Assembly: GCA_963825595.1 (NCBI GenBank)
Contig: CAWGUE010000012.1
Span: 5,590 to 69,589 of the forward strand
Length of the DNA: 64,000 nucleotides
Source: JARFQH01 sp963825595
GTDB lineage: Bacteria; Desulfobacterota; Desulfobacteria; Desulfobacterales; SG8-13
Reading direction: 5' to 3'
The notes beneath the pieces were generated by a model. It had not been told where the DNA came from. It saw nothing but the letters and a program-made list of their open reading frames with translations, and did not search any database. Each line of letters opens with the position of its first letter. Position 1 is the first letter of the stretch. The position numbers and the translations under genes were made by a program. This document shows, in pieces, positions 26,236 to 34,124 of this stretch.

Positions 26236-27888
26236 TCATATGACCATCACGAAGGGCAGAATTACCGGTCGCCTTCCGATGGTGAAATAAAAGTATTGTC
26301 GCAGTGCCGACTGCAACCGCGCCCGGATAACCTTTATACGGTCGGGAACTTCGGGGCCGACATCCTCGACGATTTCGAGAATCACGCACTGGGCGTCCTG
26401 AACGAGATGGCCGGTTTCGGTCTCGAACACGAAACCACGGGAGACGATCTCCGGCCCGTAAACGACGATTCCCGTTTCGTCGTCGAAGGCCAGATTGACC
26501 ACAACGAGACCTTCCTCCGACAGCAACCGCCTTTCTTTCAGCACACTGCGGCCGACATCTCCGACGCCCTTTCCGTCGATGAGCACCCTGCCGGTCATGA
26601 CCGTGTCTTTCACCCTGCCGCCGGTCTCGTCAAATTCGATAATGTGTCCGTTTTCGGCAAGCAGGACTCTCTCGGGCGGAATACCCATTTGTTGGACCAG
26701 CCGCGAATGCAGCACCAAATGCCGGTACTCGCCGTGAATCGGGATAACATACTTGGGTCGGGTCAGATTGACCATCAATTTGAGCTCTTCCCGAAAGGCG
26801 TGCCCGGACACGTGGATCTCGGAAATTTTTTCATAGATGACGTTGGCGCCCCTCTTGTAGAGCATGTTGATAATATGGCCAATGGCCCTCTCGTTGCCGG
26901 GGATGAATTTAGAAGAGAGAATGACCGTATCTTCTTTTTTTACTTTAAGTTGCTTGTGGTTGCCTGCCGCCATTCGAGCCAGGGCAGACATGGGTTCTCC
27001 CTGGCTTCCTGTGGTCGTAATGATGATCTCGTCATCAGAGTACTGATTGACCTCAGTGATGTCGATCTCCATTCCCTCGGGGATATGAATATAACCGAGA
27101 TCCCGGGCCAGGTTGACGGCGACTTCGATGCTGCGGCCGTTAAAGACGATCTTCTTGCCGCGCTCGCAGGCAATATTGACAATATGCTGGATGCGGTTGA
27201 TGTTCGAGGCAAAAAGCGCGATGATAATCCGGCCTTTACTTTCGTCGACGATCTTGGCCAGCTTGTCGCGGATCTCACGCGCCGAAATGGTGTATCCTTC
27301 TTTTTCGATGTTTGTTGAATCGGACAAAAGGGCCAGAACGCCTTTTTCTCCGCACTGGGCAAACCGGCCGACATCCGTTGCCAGGCCGTCTCCAAGACTG
27401 TGGCTGATTTTGAAATCTCCGGTATGAACGATCAGACCCAGCGGTGTGCGGATAGCCAGACCGACGCCGTCGACCACGCTGTGACCAACTTGGATGAATT
27501 CGAGCATAAAAGGCCCCAGCTTCAACTGCTCGCCCGGATGGATTTCGTGCAGACCGCGCGGTACGATTGTGTCGAACTCCTCGAGTTTGTGTCGAACGAC
27601 ACCGAGTGTAAAAGGGGTTCCAAACACGGGGGCGTTGACTTCCTTCAGCAGAAACGGCAGCGCACCGATGTGATCCTCATGAGCATGCGTCAGAACGATG
27701 CCGGTGACGAGCGTACGGTTCCGTTTGACGTAGTCCATATCCGGAATGACGAAATCGACCCCCAGCATGTAGTCTTCGGGAAACATCAGACCGGCATCGA
27801 CGATGAAAAGTGTTGTTCCGTACTCGAACACCATCATATTGAGGCCGATCTCCCCGAGACCGCCCAAGGGAATGATCTTTAACTGCAC
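26236..27888 (-). CDS. rnj: Ribonuclease J
   Basis: Metallo-beta-lactamase/beta-CASP ribonuclease with endo- and 5'-exonuclease activity in RNA maturation and decay. The 550-residue protein has the zinc site HAHEDHIGA at 68-76. It also has beta-CASP motifs, including TTGSQGEPMSALARMA and VSGHAFREELKLM, and the C-terminal dimerisation domain. The start is GTG at 27888 with a GGGAGG site inside the end of plsC (10-nt overlap), so expression is coupled to plsC. Confidence 0.96.
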   Translation of the reverse strand: MQLKIIPLGGLGEIGLNMMVFEYGTTLFIVDAGLMFPEDYMLGVDFVIPDMDYVKRNRTLVTGIVLTHAHEDHIGALPFLLKEVNAPVFGTPFTLGVVRHKLEEFDTIVPRGLHEIHPGEQLKLGPFMLEFIQVGHSVVDGVGLAIRTPLGLIVHTGDFKISHSLGDGLATDVGRFAQCGEKGVLALLSDSTNIEKEGYTISAREIRDKLAKIVDESKGRIIIALFASNINRIQHIVNIACERGKKIVFNGRSIEVAVNLARDLGYIHIPEGMEIDITEVNQYSDDEIIITTTGSQGEPMSALARMAAGNHKQLKVKKEDTVILSSKFIPGNERAIGHIINMLYKRGANVIYEKISEIHVSGHAFREELKLMVNLTRPKYVIPIHGEYRHLVLHSRLVQQMGIPPERVLLAENGHIIEFDETGGRVKDTVMTGRVLIDGKGVGDVGRSVLKERRLLSEEGLVVVNLAFDDETGIVVYGPEIVSRGFVFETETGHLVQDAQCVILEIVEDVGPEVPDRIKVIRARLQSALRQYFYFTIGRRPVILPFVMVI

Positions 27889-28607
27889 GCCGGGCCTCCC
27901 TTCATCTCACCCAACCGTCGGCAAAGCAGGTCCCGGGTTTTTTCCATCAATTCATCCTTGGTCGCCCGATCAAATCCCGAAGTCTCGAGGAGCGGCAGCA
28001 CCTCGAGTGTGACCTGGCAGGGTCTTATCGTCAGTTTGTTTTTGGGCATAATGGACCAGGTTCCATTGATAACAATTGGCAAGATCGCAACCCCCGCATC
28101 AACAGCCAAAACAAACGAGCCCTTTTTAAACGGTTTAATCATGCCGTCCAAACTGCGGGTGCCTTCCGGAAACACCAGAACCGATGTTCCGTCCTTGATG
28201 GTGGCGGCGGCTTTTGCCAGGCTTTGAAAAGCGGATTCACGATCAGAACGATCGATGCTGATGTAGCCGCAACCGCGCATGGCCCGCCCGAACACCGGAA
28301 TCTTGAATAATTCAGCTTTTGCCAACCAACGGAACTGCAATGGCAAATGCGCCAGAAGAACGGGAATATCGAAATTGCTCTGATGATTCGCCATCACGAT
28401 GAATGATCGGCCGAGGTCAATGTGGGCGGTCCCCTTCACCGCGACGTCAATGCCGCTGATCGTCAGGATGGCCCGGGCCCATAATCGAGCCACTTTATGG
28501 GGCGTGTCGCCGGTTTTGCTGAAGATGGCCACGACAATCGTCACAGTGGCAAAAACGGCCGTCAACAGAACCGTGGCGCCATATATGAATACTGTTCTGA
28601 ACATTGA
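27879..28607 (-). CDS. plsC: 1-acyl-sn-glycerol-3-phosphate acyltransferase
   Basis: Makes phosphatidic acid by acylating the sn-2 position of lysophosphatidate at the inner membrane. Taking ATG at 28607 gives 242 residues with one N-terminal membrane helix (5-28). The acyltransferase HX4D motif is at 74-79 (HQSNFD), and FPEGTRS lies near 145. A frame also extends to TTG at 28631, but that start lies beside an intergenic repeat and is less likely. It is first in the plsC-rnj-ftsK run. Confidence 0.93.
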   Translation of the reverse strand, partial: SMFRTVFIYGATVLLTAVFATVTIVVAIFSKTGDTPHKVARLWARAILTISGIDVAVKGTAHIDLGRSFIVMANHQSNFDIPVLLAHLPLQFRWLAKAELFKIPVFGRAMRGCGYISIDRSDRESAFQSLAKAAATIKDGTSVLVFPEGTRSLDGMIKPFKKGSFVLAVDAGVAILPIVINGTWSIMPKNKLTIRPCQVTLEVLPLLETSGFDRATKDELMEKTRDLLCRRLGEMKGGPACS

Positions 28608-28632
28608 AAACCGATTAAATGGCCACCTCAAG

Positions 28633-28832
28633 ATTCAATGACCTCCGGCAACGTCGGCGGAATGGCTTGCAGACCGCTCAAAGCGGTCTTTTAATGCCAA
28701 TATTTCGGACAAGCAGACGGTCATTGAATTTATATGATAATATTGATCGTCTCAGGTAGTCGTTAACTCCTGGAACTGTCGCTCTTTGGGAGTCTCCCCA
28801 GCATAGCTGGGGGTTTAGCGATGATTGTTATG
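28633..28832. repeat. Structured intergenic element, copy A (97-bp core plus tail)
   Basis: The core 28633-28729 is bounded by a perfect 11-bp inverted repeat (attcaatgacc ... ggtcattgaat). It holds an inner hairpin gaccgct-caa-agcggtc. A conserved tail follows with taactcctg and aactgtc, and a second hairpin, ccccagc-ata-gctgggg (28796-28812), then gatgattgttatg. Copy B at 32087-32279 has an identical 97-bp core length and the same order of parts. Both copies lie between a minus-strand gene's stop and the next minus-strand gene's start. Confidence 0.8.
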
Positions 28833-28853
28833 CCATTGCCTTTGGCCGTATGG

Positions 28854-29186
28854 TCAGGTGTGGATGTCGAGTTGCTCGAAAATTTCATCGATGATCTCGA
28901 TGATCCAGTTGCGCTGGATATGGGTGGCATATGCAATGCATCCGCAACGCACCCTTTCTCTGGTGCGCACCAGCAGTTCACATGCCAAGGCACTGTCCCG
29001 CAGCTCTACGGCGAAATAAAAGGGTTGGCAGTCGGCATGGGAGGCTTGCGTTTCGGAAAGGTGTTCTGAATCGATAGGGATCCAAAAAACACCGCCAAGA
29101 TCCGCTGGTCCGAAACGCTGTTCGAAATGGGCCTTGAGTGTATCGTATTCGCCCAAGCGCAATTCATCGATAACATATTGCTTCAT
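28854..29186 (-). CDS. Uncharacterised 110-residue protein
   Basis: Not recognised. A frame exists from GTG 29204; ATG at 29186 is the likelier start, although neither has a clear ribosome site. The protein is mixed alpha/beta and acidic, with no signal peptide or membrane segment. Cysteines are scattered (CQPF, ALACELL, VRCGCIAYA) but form no metal-binding pattern. The opening KQYVIDELRLGEYDTLKAHF and the final helix NWIIEIIDEIFEQLDI look like real protein. It lies upstream of repeat copy A and plsC on the minus strand. Confidence 0.65.
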   Translation of the reverse strand: MKQYVIDELRLGEYDTLKAHFEQRFGPADLGGVFWIPIDSEHLSETQASHADCQPFYFAVELRDSALACELLVRTRERVRCGCIAYATHIQRNWIIEIIDEIFEQLDIHT

Positions 29187-29255
29187 AACCGTAAGATTTA
29201 GCACAGAAAATAACCGTGTGCAAGGCGATTGTTATCCGGCGGTGATCAAGACCGA

Positions 29256-29284
29256 TTGACGGTATTTAGCAACTCGGATACAAT
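29256..29284 (+). promoter_or_regulatory. Sigma70-type promoter upstream of the outer-membrane protein
   Basis: TTGACG (29256-29261), a 17-nt spacer and TACAAT (29279-29284), a near-consensus promoter. A transcript from about 29291 would have a leader of about 285 nt before the likely start codon at 29577. I recognise no riboswitch in the leader. Confidence 0.6.
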
Positions 29285-29576
29285 ATAGACCGTTGAAGTA
29301 TTCCAACAGGGGCGGTCCCGAACATATTTGGTGGACCAACACCTAACCCGCATAGCTCATGAATATTTTAGTAAGATGTCTGAATTAATACATGATATCA
29401 AACTGTGTTTTGGGATTCCGACAACCTGCCGGATAGCCGTCATGTGAGGGACACTTCCTGGATTCGTGCGGTCTGCGACAGCCTTGCAGGGGAATACGAC
29501 TTTTACTCTGCCAATAGGGATGCCGGACACGCAGCCGCCCGGTGAGATACGTATCGCATCAGAGAGGAAATACATC

Positions 29577-30695
29577 TTGAAGAACCGCAACAAAATGATT
29601 CTGCTCTCCACCATGCTCGCGATTTTTTTTTCCACTCAACCGGTCGGAAGCCACCCGACAATGGCCTCTGTCAATGACCGGCTCGATGTGCCTGAAGCGC
29701 CGTCTGTATTTTATGCAGATACCGACACAGCCGTTCAACGCAAAGAGAACGTCCCCGGTCATCTTCTGGCATCTGCGGAGACGGCGCAGTACCAGCCTCC
29801 GGAGATAGTGACGCGCAAGGTCGACGAAGATCTATCGGGGGGGATATTCAGTCTTTGGCAATGGTATTTTAATGCCGGTTACCGCCATGATGAAATCGAC
29901 TGGAGTTTTGCCTTACCGAACATCAACATCCGATCGGAACTCCAGTGGCGCAACCTTGAGAGCATCCAATTTGAATTCGGTCTTCAACGACGTCTGGGGC
30001 GCAATTTTCGGCTCAAAGGCTCACTGGACTATGCCTTCCTCTTCGACGGCGACAACCAGGATTCGGATTACGACGGCAATAATCGCACCGACGAATTTTC
30101 CCGATCCAACAACAGCACCCAGGACGGCGACCTGTGGGATATTTCCATTGGTCTGGCATACGATGTGCGCCTATTTCGCGACCGTTTCATTCTGTCACCT
30201 GCCGTCGGCTACTCCTACCACGACCAGAATCTACAGATTACCCGCGGCGTCCAGACAATACCACCCCTGGGACCCTTTCCGGGACTCCGCAGCAGTTATG
30301 ATCCGACTTGGTACGGACCGTGGGTCGGGGCGGAATTTCTGTACAACAGCACCGGCAAATCCGCGCCAAAGCCGGGCTACGAGGCCTTCTTCGGGATCGA
30401 ATATCATTTTGCCGATTTCGAAGCCCAGGCCGATTGGAATCTGCGAGCGGATCTGGCCCATCCCGTGAGTTTCCGGCAGAATGCCGACGGGTCGGGATGG
30501 GTCCTGCGGGGCGGTTTCAATTACCTGTTCAACCCGCGGTGGAGTGTAAATTTGATCGGAAAATATCAGAAATGGGAGACCTCCGCCGGGAGCCACCGGT
30601 TTTTCTTTTACGACGGCTCCTCCTATGAAGCGCGGCTGAATGGCGTGAACTGGGACTCGTTTTCGCTCTCGGCGGGGATAACTTGCCGGTTCTGA
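29577..30695 (+). CDS. Outer-membrane beta-barrel protein
   Basis: The likely start is TTG at 29577, which has an AGAGAGG site 9 nt upstream; the frame stays open back to 29466. The 372-residue product has a signal peptide (ILLSTMLAIFFSTQPVGS) and then alternating amphipathic strands with aromatic girdle residues (LWQWYFNAGYRHDEIDWSF, WNLRADL). The C terminus ends in the outer-membrane Phe signal (ITCRF). Acidic turns (DGDNQDSDYDGNN) look like exposed or calcium-binding loops. The role is unknown; a porin- or omptin-like barrel is possible but not shown. Confidence 0.82.
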   Translation: MKNRNKMILLSTMLAIFFSTQPVGSHPTMASVNDRLDVPEAPSVFYADTDTAVQRKENVPGHLLASAETAQYQPPEIVTRKVDEDLSGGIFSLWQWYFNAGYRHDEIDWSFALPNINIRSELQWRNLESIQFEFGLQRRLGRNFRLKGSLDYAFLFDGDNQDSDYDGNNRTDEFSRSNNSTQDGDLWDISIGLAYDVRLFRDRFILSPAVGYSYHDQNLQITRGVQTIPPLGPFPGLRSSYDPTWYGPWVGAEFLYNSTGKSAPKPGYEAFFGIEYHFADFEAQADWNLRADLAHPVSFRQNADGSGWVLRGGFNYLFNPRWSVNLIGKYQKWETSAGSHRFFFYDGSSYEARLNGVNWDSFSLSAGITCRF

Positions 30696-30764
30696 AAATT
30701 TCAGACCGGCTGGTAGCAATTGTAACCGCTGCGCCCAACATGGCCTGCGACCTTTCGGCGGCAT

Positions 30765-32039
30765 TTACCTATCGAAAGGCAACAGATTGCCGTCCCGGCC
30801 AAATGCCATGGATCTCCAAGGGGTCAGCAACTTCAGATCCTGATTACCCTCCACATCTTCTGCCATCGCTCTCGACACCTGAATCTCCTCCAGATGCTTG
30901 GTGTCGGTAATCCGCACCAGGCGGGCCGCTGCAGGATCACTCATGCCGGCAGTGCCGGCGCAAATAGCGATCGCTTCGCGATCTGTGTCGACGTGCAGGG
31001 GAATGGCCGCTTTTTCCGGAGAAATGGCTGTGACAGCGTTTTTGTAAGTCTTTTTCAGGTCAAGGGCCTCCACCAAACGACGGGTGGTGACATCCGCCAA
31101 TCCGATGCCACTGCCGTTGCCGTCTGAACCCGGACTCAGCTCGCGTACGAAGATGCGTTTGATGTGGGGCGCCGTATTGAAATCTCCGACGATGTCCCGG
31201 TGGCGGCCGGTAACGTTGGAGTCCATGCCGATCCCGCTGATGTCCTTCCCGAAACGGTCGACCACAAGAATGTCGATATCGTCAAACGGTATACGCCCCA
31301 TCATGGCCGCAGCCGCCTTGAGCAGGTTCTTTTCGTGGTCCACGATGTTCTCCGGCAACAGAGCCTCAATCCGGGATAGATCGCCGTGGCCATCCTCCAC
31401 CAGCGCCAGTCCACAGAGAATCGGACAACGCTGGAGAACCACGCGCGCAGCCTTTTCGATAATGGCAAAAGTGTGCCGGACGGCTTGTCGGTGATATTCC
31501 GCTGCGCCGTCAACCTTTCCCAGTCCGATCGTCAGCATCTTGCATAGTCCGCTCTCGATCTCCGCCCGAAACTTCGTGTGAGGTTTCACACGGTTGATGA
31601 CGACGATATGGTCGGCCACCAACGCTGAACGCGAGAAATAGATCTGAGTACCGGTGGAGAGTCGATCGATGACCTCCACGGCCATATCCGCATCGATGGA
31701 AATCCTCATGGCATTCTCGTGGATACCCAGCTTTTCAAGCACGGCACGCTGTCCCTGGGCCGTCGCACCGCCGTGACTGCCCATGGCCGGGACAATGAAC
31801 GGTTTCATTTGCTTTTGGCGCAAGAAATCGATGCACTGACCGACGACCGTATCTAGGGCGCTGATACCGCGACTTCCGACAGCGACCGCCACCGTCTGCC
31901 CGGGTGTAACCGATCCATTCAGATCCAGACCATTCAAAGCGGACTGCACCGCGCGGGGGATATCGGTAATAGCGGCCCGATGCAGTTTCTGCCGGACCCG
32001 TGCCATATCGGGAAAGGCGCGAGGAGTTACATTCATCAT
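30765..32039 (-). CDS. LarA-like, nickel-pincer-type isomerase family protein
   Basis: The 424-residue protein resembles the lactate racemase N-terminal domain family: VAVAVGSRGISALDTVV, PFIVPAMGSHGGATAQGQ (about 78-95) and VVINRVKPHTKFRAEI with the Lys and His that anchor the nickel-pincer cofactor or substrate in LarA. Such homologues isomerise hydroxyacids or related compounds; the substrate here is unknown. No LarB, LarC or LarE maturation genes are in the window. ATG at 32039 or 32036 starts it. Repeat copy B sits immediately upstream. Confidence 0.75.
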   Translation of the reverse strand: MMNVTPRAFPDMARVRQKLHRAAITDIPRAVQSALNGLDLNGSVTPGQTVAVAVGSRGISALDTVVGQCIDFLRQKQMKPFIVPAMGSHGGATAQGQRAVLEKLGIHENAMRISIDADMAVEVIDRLSTGTQIYFSRSALVADHIVVINRVKPHTKFRAEIESGLCKMLTIGLGKVDGAAEYHRQAVRHTFAIIEKAARVVLQRCPILCGLALVEDGHGDLSRIEALLPENIVDHEKNLLKAAAAMMGRIPFDDIDILVVDRFGKDISGIGMDSNVTGRHRDIVGDFNTAPHIKRIFVRELSPGSDGNGSGIGLADVTTRRLVEALDLKKTYKNAVTAISPEKAAIPLHVDTDREAIAICAGTAGMSDPAAARLVRITDTKHLEEIQVSRAMAEDVEGNQDLKLLTPWRSMAFGRDGNLLPFDR

Positions 32040-32086
32040 GGCTCTCGTTATCGTTCGAGGTTATGGCGCAGCGTATGGCTGCCGGA

Positions 32087-32279
32087 ATTCAATGACCTCC
32101 GGCCAAGTCGGAGGAATGGCTGCTGAACCGCTCAAAGCGATCTATTAAATCCGTTGTTTCGGGCAACTCGCCGGTCATTGAATATAATAATCATCATAAC
32201 AGCTCTTTATTAACTCCTGCAACTGTCATACTTTGGCGGTCTCCCCAGCAGAGTTGGGGTTTTACCGATGATTATGATC
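32087..32279. repeat. Structured intergenic element, copy B
   Basis: Second copy of the element at 28633-28832. The core 32087-32183 is 97 bp with the same perfect 11-bp ends. The tail has the taactcctg-caactgtc segment and the hairpin ccccagc-aga-gttgggg (32243-32259), ending in gatgattatga. It fills the gap between the ferredoxin gene and the LarA-like gene. Confidence 0.8.
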
Positions 32280-32394
32280 AGGGAAAAAAGTGCGGTGGGG
32301 ATCGTCTTATCCAGGATATTGGCAGGATGGCCGCTTCTGGGCAATGCCTTTCGAAACTGCCAGGCAAGCCGTTCCGAAAGGCATTCAAATCATT

Positions 32395-32583
32395 TTAGGT
32401 CTCTTCGACAGTAATGGCACCTGGTTCGCAAACTTCAATGCAGCTTTCGCAGCCGAGGCATTCTTCAGCATTCACCGGAACGGATTTTCCATCCTGAATT
32501 TCAAACACTTCGACAGGGCAAACGTCCACGCATTCTTCGCAACCTTCACATTTTTCCTCATCAACAATGGGGTTGAAAGCCAT
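32395..32583 (-). CDS. 2[4Fe-4S] ferredoxin
   Basis: A small soluble electron carrier for anaerobic metabolism. ATG at 32583 has a consensus AAAGGAG site and gives 62 residues; an upstream extension to 32631 is not supported. Two cluster motifs are complete: C12, C15, C18, C22 and C42, C45, C48, C52 (CxxCxxCxxxC twice; Pro follows only the first). The protein is very acidic, as expected for clostridial-type ferredoxins. Single-gene transcript by context. Confidence 0.96.
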   Translation of the reverse strand: MAFNPIVDEEKCEGCEECVDVCPVEVFEIQDGKSVPVNAEECLGCESCIEVCEPGAITVEET

Positions 32584-32774
32584 AACCGAATTCTCCTTTC
32601 TTAAGATTTTGGAAATAAGTGACCGTGTCACCTGTAGTTTTCAAACACAAGAAAAGGTCATTATACCAATTGAAAAGGCGAGTCAAGGCTTGTTGCATTT
32701 TTTTTGCTCCCTATCAACGAAGTGGACAGAAATCAATAAAATTTATTAATTTTAAATAGTTGTGATGTGGACCG

Positions 32775-33794
32775 TCAGGCCTCGACCAGGGCCACAATGG
32801 TATTATTGGGTCTCGCGACCGGCGCCTGATCAGTAACCACAGACTCAGCCTGAACGATCGTTTTATGAAAGAAAACATCCGGAGACGCTTCGGGAATTAG
32901 AAATACCGTCAATGTTACCGGACGGGCCGCACCATCTTTTTCCGGAATCGTGGGCCACTCGATGCCGGTCGTCGTATCCACTGCCTGGTCAGCCTGCACC
33001 AACAACTGGAGCTGATCCAGAAATGCTCGGCGCCAGGCATTATGTGCCTTCGAACTGTTGCCGGCCCCTGGAAGGTCATCCGTCGAAAATATTTTTACGG
33101 CGTCGGCATTCTTGTCGATGAGGGAGTCAACAGCCGGACGGCTGGCGGTAACGAAAATGCCGGATAAATTGGCAGCAGCCTGATCGGCAACGCCGTTCGC
33201 CAAAAGCCACCAGGCCATGAGGCGCTGCTCGATCATATAGTCGAGCTGTGCCCCGGCGCCATTCGCCACAGGGCCGGTTGGCTGTGATGCGGACGCTGCT
33301 TTTCCGGTCAGCTCACTGAAAAGCTTTTTCTGATTTTCATCGTGCCGTCGCAGATCCATAGCCAGGGACTCCGTTTCGGAGTCCATCTCCTGGGCGATAC
33401 TGAGAAAAACTCTGGCGCTGAAAAACCGGGTTTCGGCTGCCGATGGTCCGGAAGTTTCAACATCTTTGATGTCGGCCCGAATTTGAGCCACGGAAGTCTC
33501 GTCGAAAAACGGCACTTTGCCCATGCGTGATCTGAAGTAGTCGAAACCCGTGCGGTGTTGGCCGCCGTGCAGGGCGGCCCATTGGCGAAAATCCCTTAAC
33601 AGGAGCGCCAGCTTGTCCCCGGCGCCTTCTGGCGGAGCGAGCAGCTCTATCATTCCTTTCCGTTCCCACTCATGCATGACGGGAGGAATTCCCCGGCGGG
33701 AGGGCTGATAGACCGCCACAGGGCTGAAGCACGTTTGTACCGCCGCCATGATCGTCTGCGGGATGTAAGTGTGCGGAAAGTAAACGGGTATCAT
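32775..33794 (-). CDS. Uncharacterised 339-residue protein
   Basis: Not recognised by name. ATG at 33794 has an AGGAG site 8 nt upstream; the frame extends to 33956 but the added residues look non-coding. The protein opens with MIPVYFPHTYIPQTIMAAVQ. It is largely helical with no signal peptide or membrane helix, has a charged central coiled region (about 140-175), and ends with a small beta region. Phe-, Tyr- and His-rich strings at the N terminus suggest a compact enzyme-like domain, but no catalytic motif is visible. It is flanked by repeats on its upstream side. Confidence 0.75.
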   Translation of the reverse strand: MIPVYFPHTYIPQTIMAAVQTCFSPVAVYQPSRRGIPPVMHEWERKGMIELLAPPEGAGDKLALLLRDFRQWAALHGGQHRTGFDYFRSRMGKVPFFDETSVAQIRADIKDVETSGPSAAETRFFSARVFLSIAQEMDSETESLAMDLRRHDENQKKLFSELTGKAASASQPTGPVANGAGAQLDYMIEQRLMAWWLLANGVADQAAANLSGIFVTASRPAVDSLIDKNADAVKIFSTDDLPGAGNSSKAHNAWRRAFLDQLQLLVQADQAVDTTTGIEWPTIPEKDGAARPVTLTVFLIPEASPDVFFHKTIVQAESVVTDQAPVARPNNTIVALVEA

Positions 33795-33850
33795 TCTGCC
33801 TGCTCCTGTGCTGCTTCGGGGCGGGATCATCGTATCCGCTGCCTGCCTGG

Positions 33851-33885
33851 TTAGTGTCCATCCACTTTTCGCGGATGGGCACTGG
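33851..33885. repeat. REP-like palindrome, copy 3
   Basis: ttagtgtccatccacttttc followed by gcggatgggcactgg: a near-perfect palindrome (agtgtccatcc / ggatgggcact). Same family as 8969-9003 and 23697-23733. Confidence 0.6.
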
Positions 33886-34030
33886 TGAATAGTGGGTCTG
33901 ACCGGCGAACCCCCAGTTAAAGGGTCCCATAAGCGAATTTTAAGTTTGGCAGACAAGGAAAATGTCGTTCCGCTATAGTCTGCAGCGGGACGGCATTGAC
34001 GCCGTAATGCGGTGAAATTGGAAATCCCGA

Positions 34031-34118
34031 GGGTTTTATATTTTCGAAGTCAAATTGGCAGAATTCCTATCATTATTTTGAATTTGTCATTTCGAAAATA
34101 TGAAACGCTCAACTTGGG
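34031..34118. repeat. Palindromic AT-rich element with a copy at 44578
   Basis: The right arm tcatttcgaaaatatgaaac plus gctcaacttggg (34087-34118) matches 44578-44609 at 31 of 32 positions. The left arm ggttttatattttcgaagtc (from about 34031) is its approximate reverse complement, so this copy is a hairpin. It lies directly after the stop of the cysK/cysS-like gene (minus strand) and could end its transcript. Confidence 0.65.
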
Positions 34119-34124
34119 AGGGTG

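Noticed and set aside
26296..27318. 340-codon plus-strand frame
   Set aside because: Antisense to RNase J; a shadow of the GC-biased third codon position.
28608..28631. TTG start of plsC at 28631
   Set aside because: It adds 8 residues next to the repeat edge without a ribosome site; ATG 28607 fits the family's N-terminal helix better.
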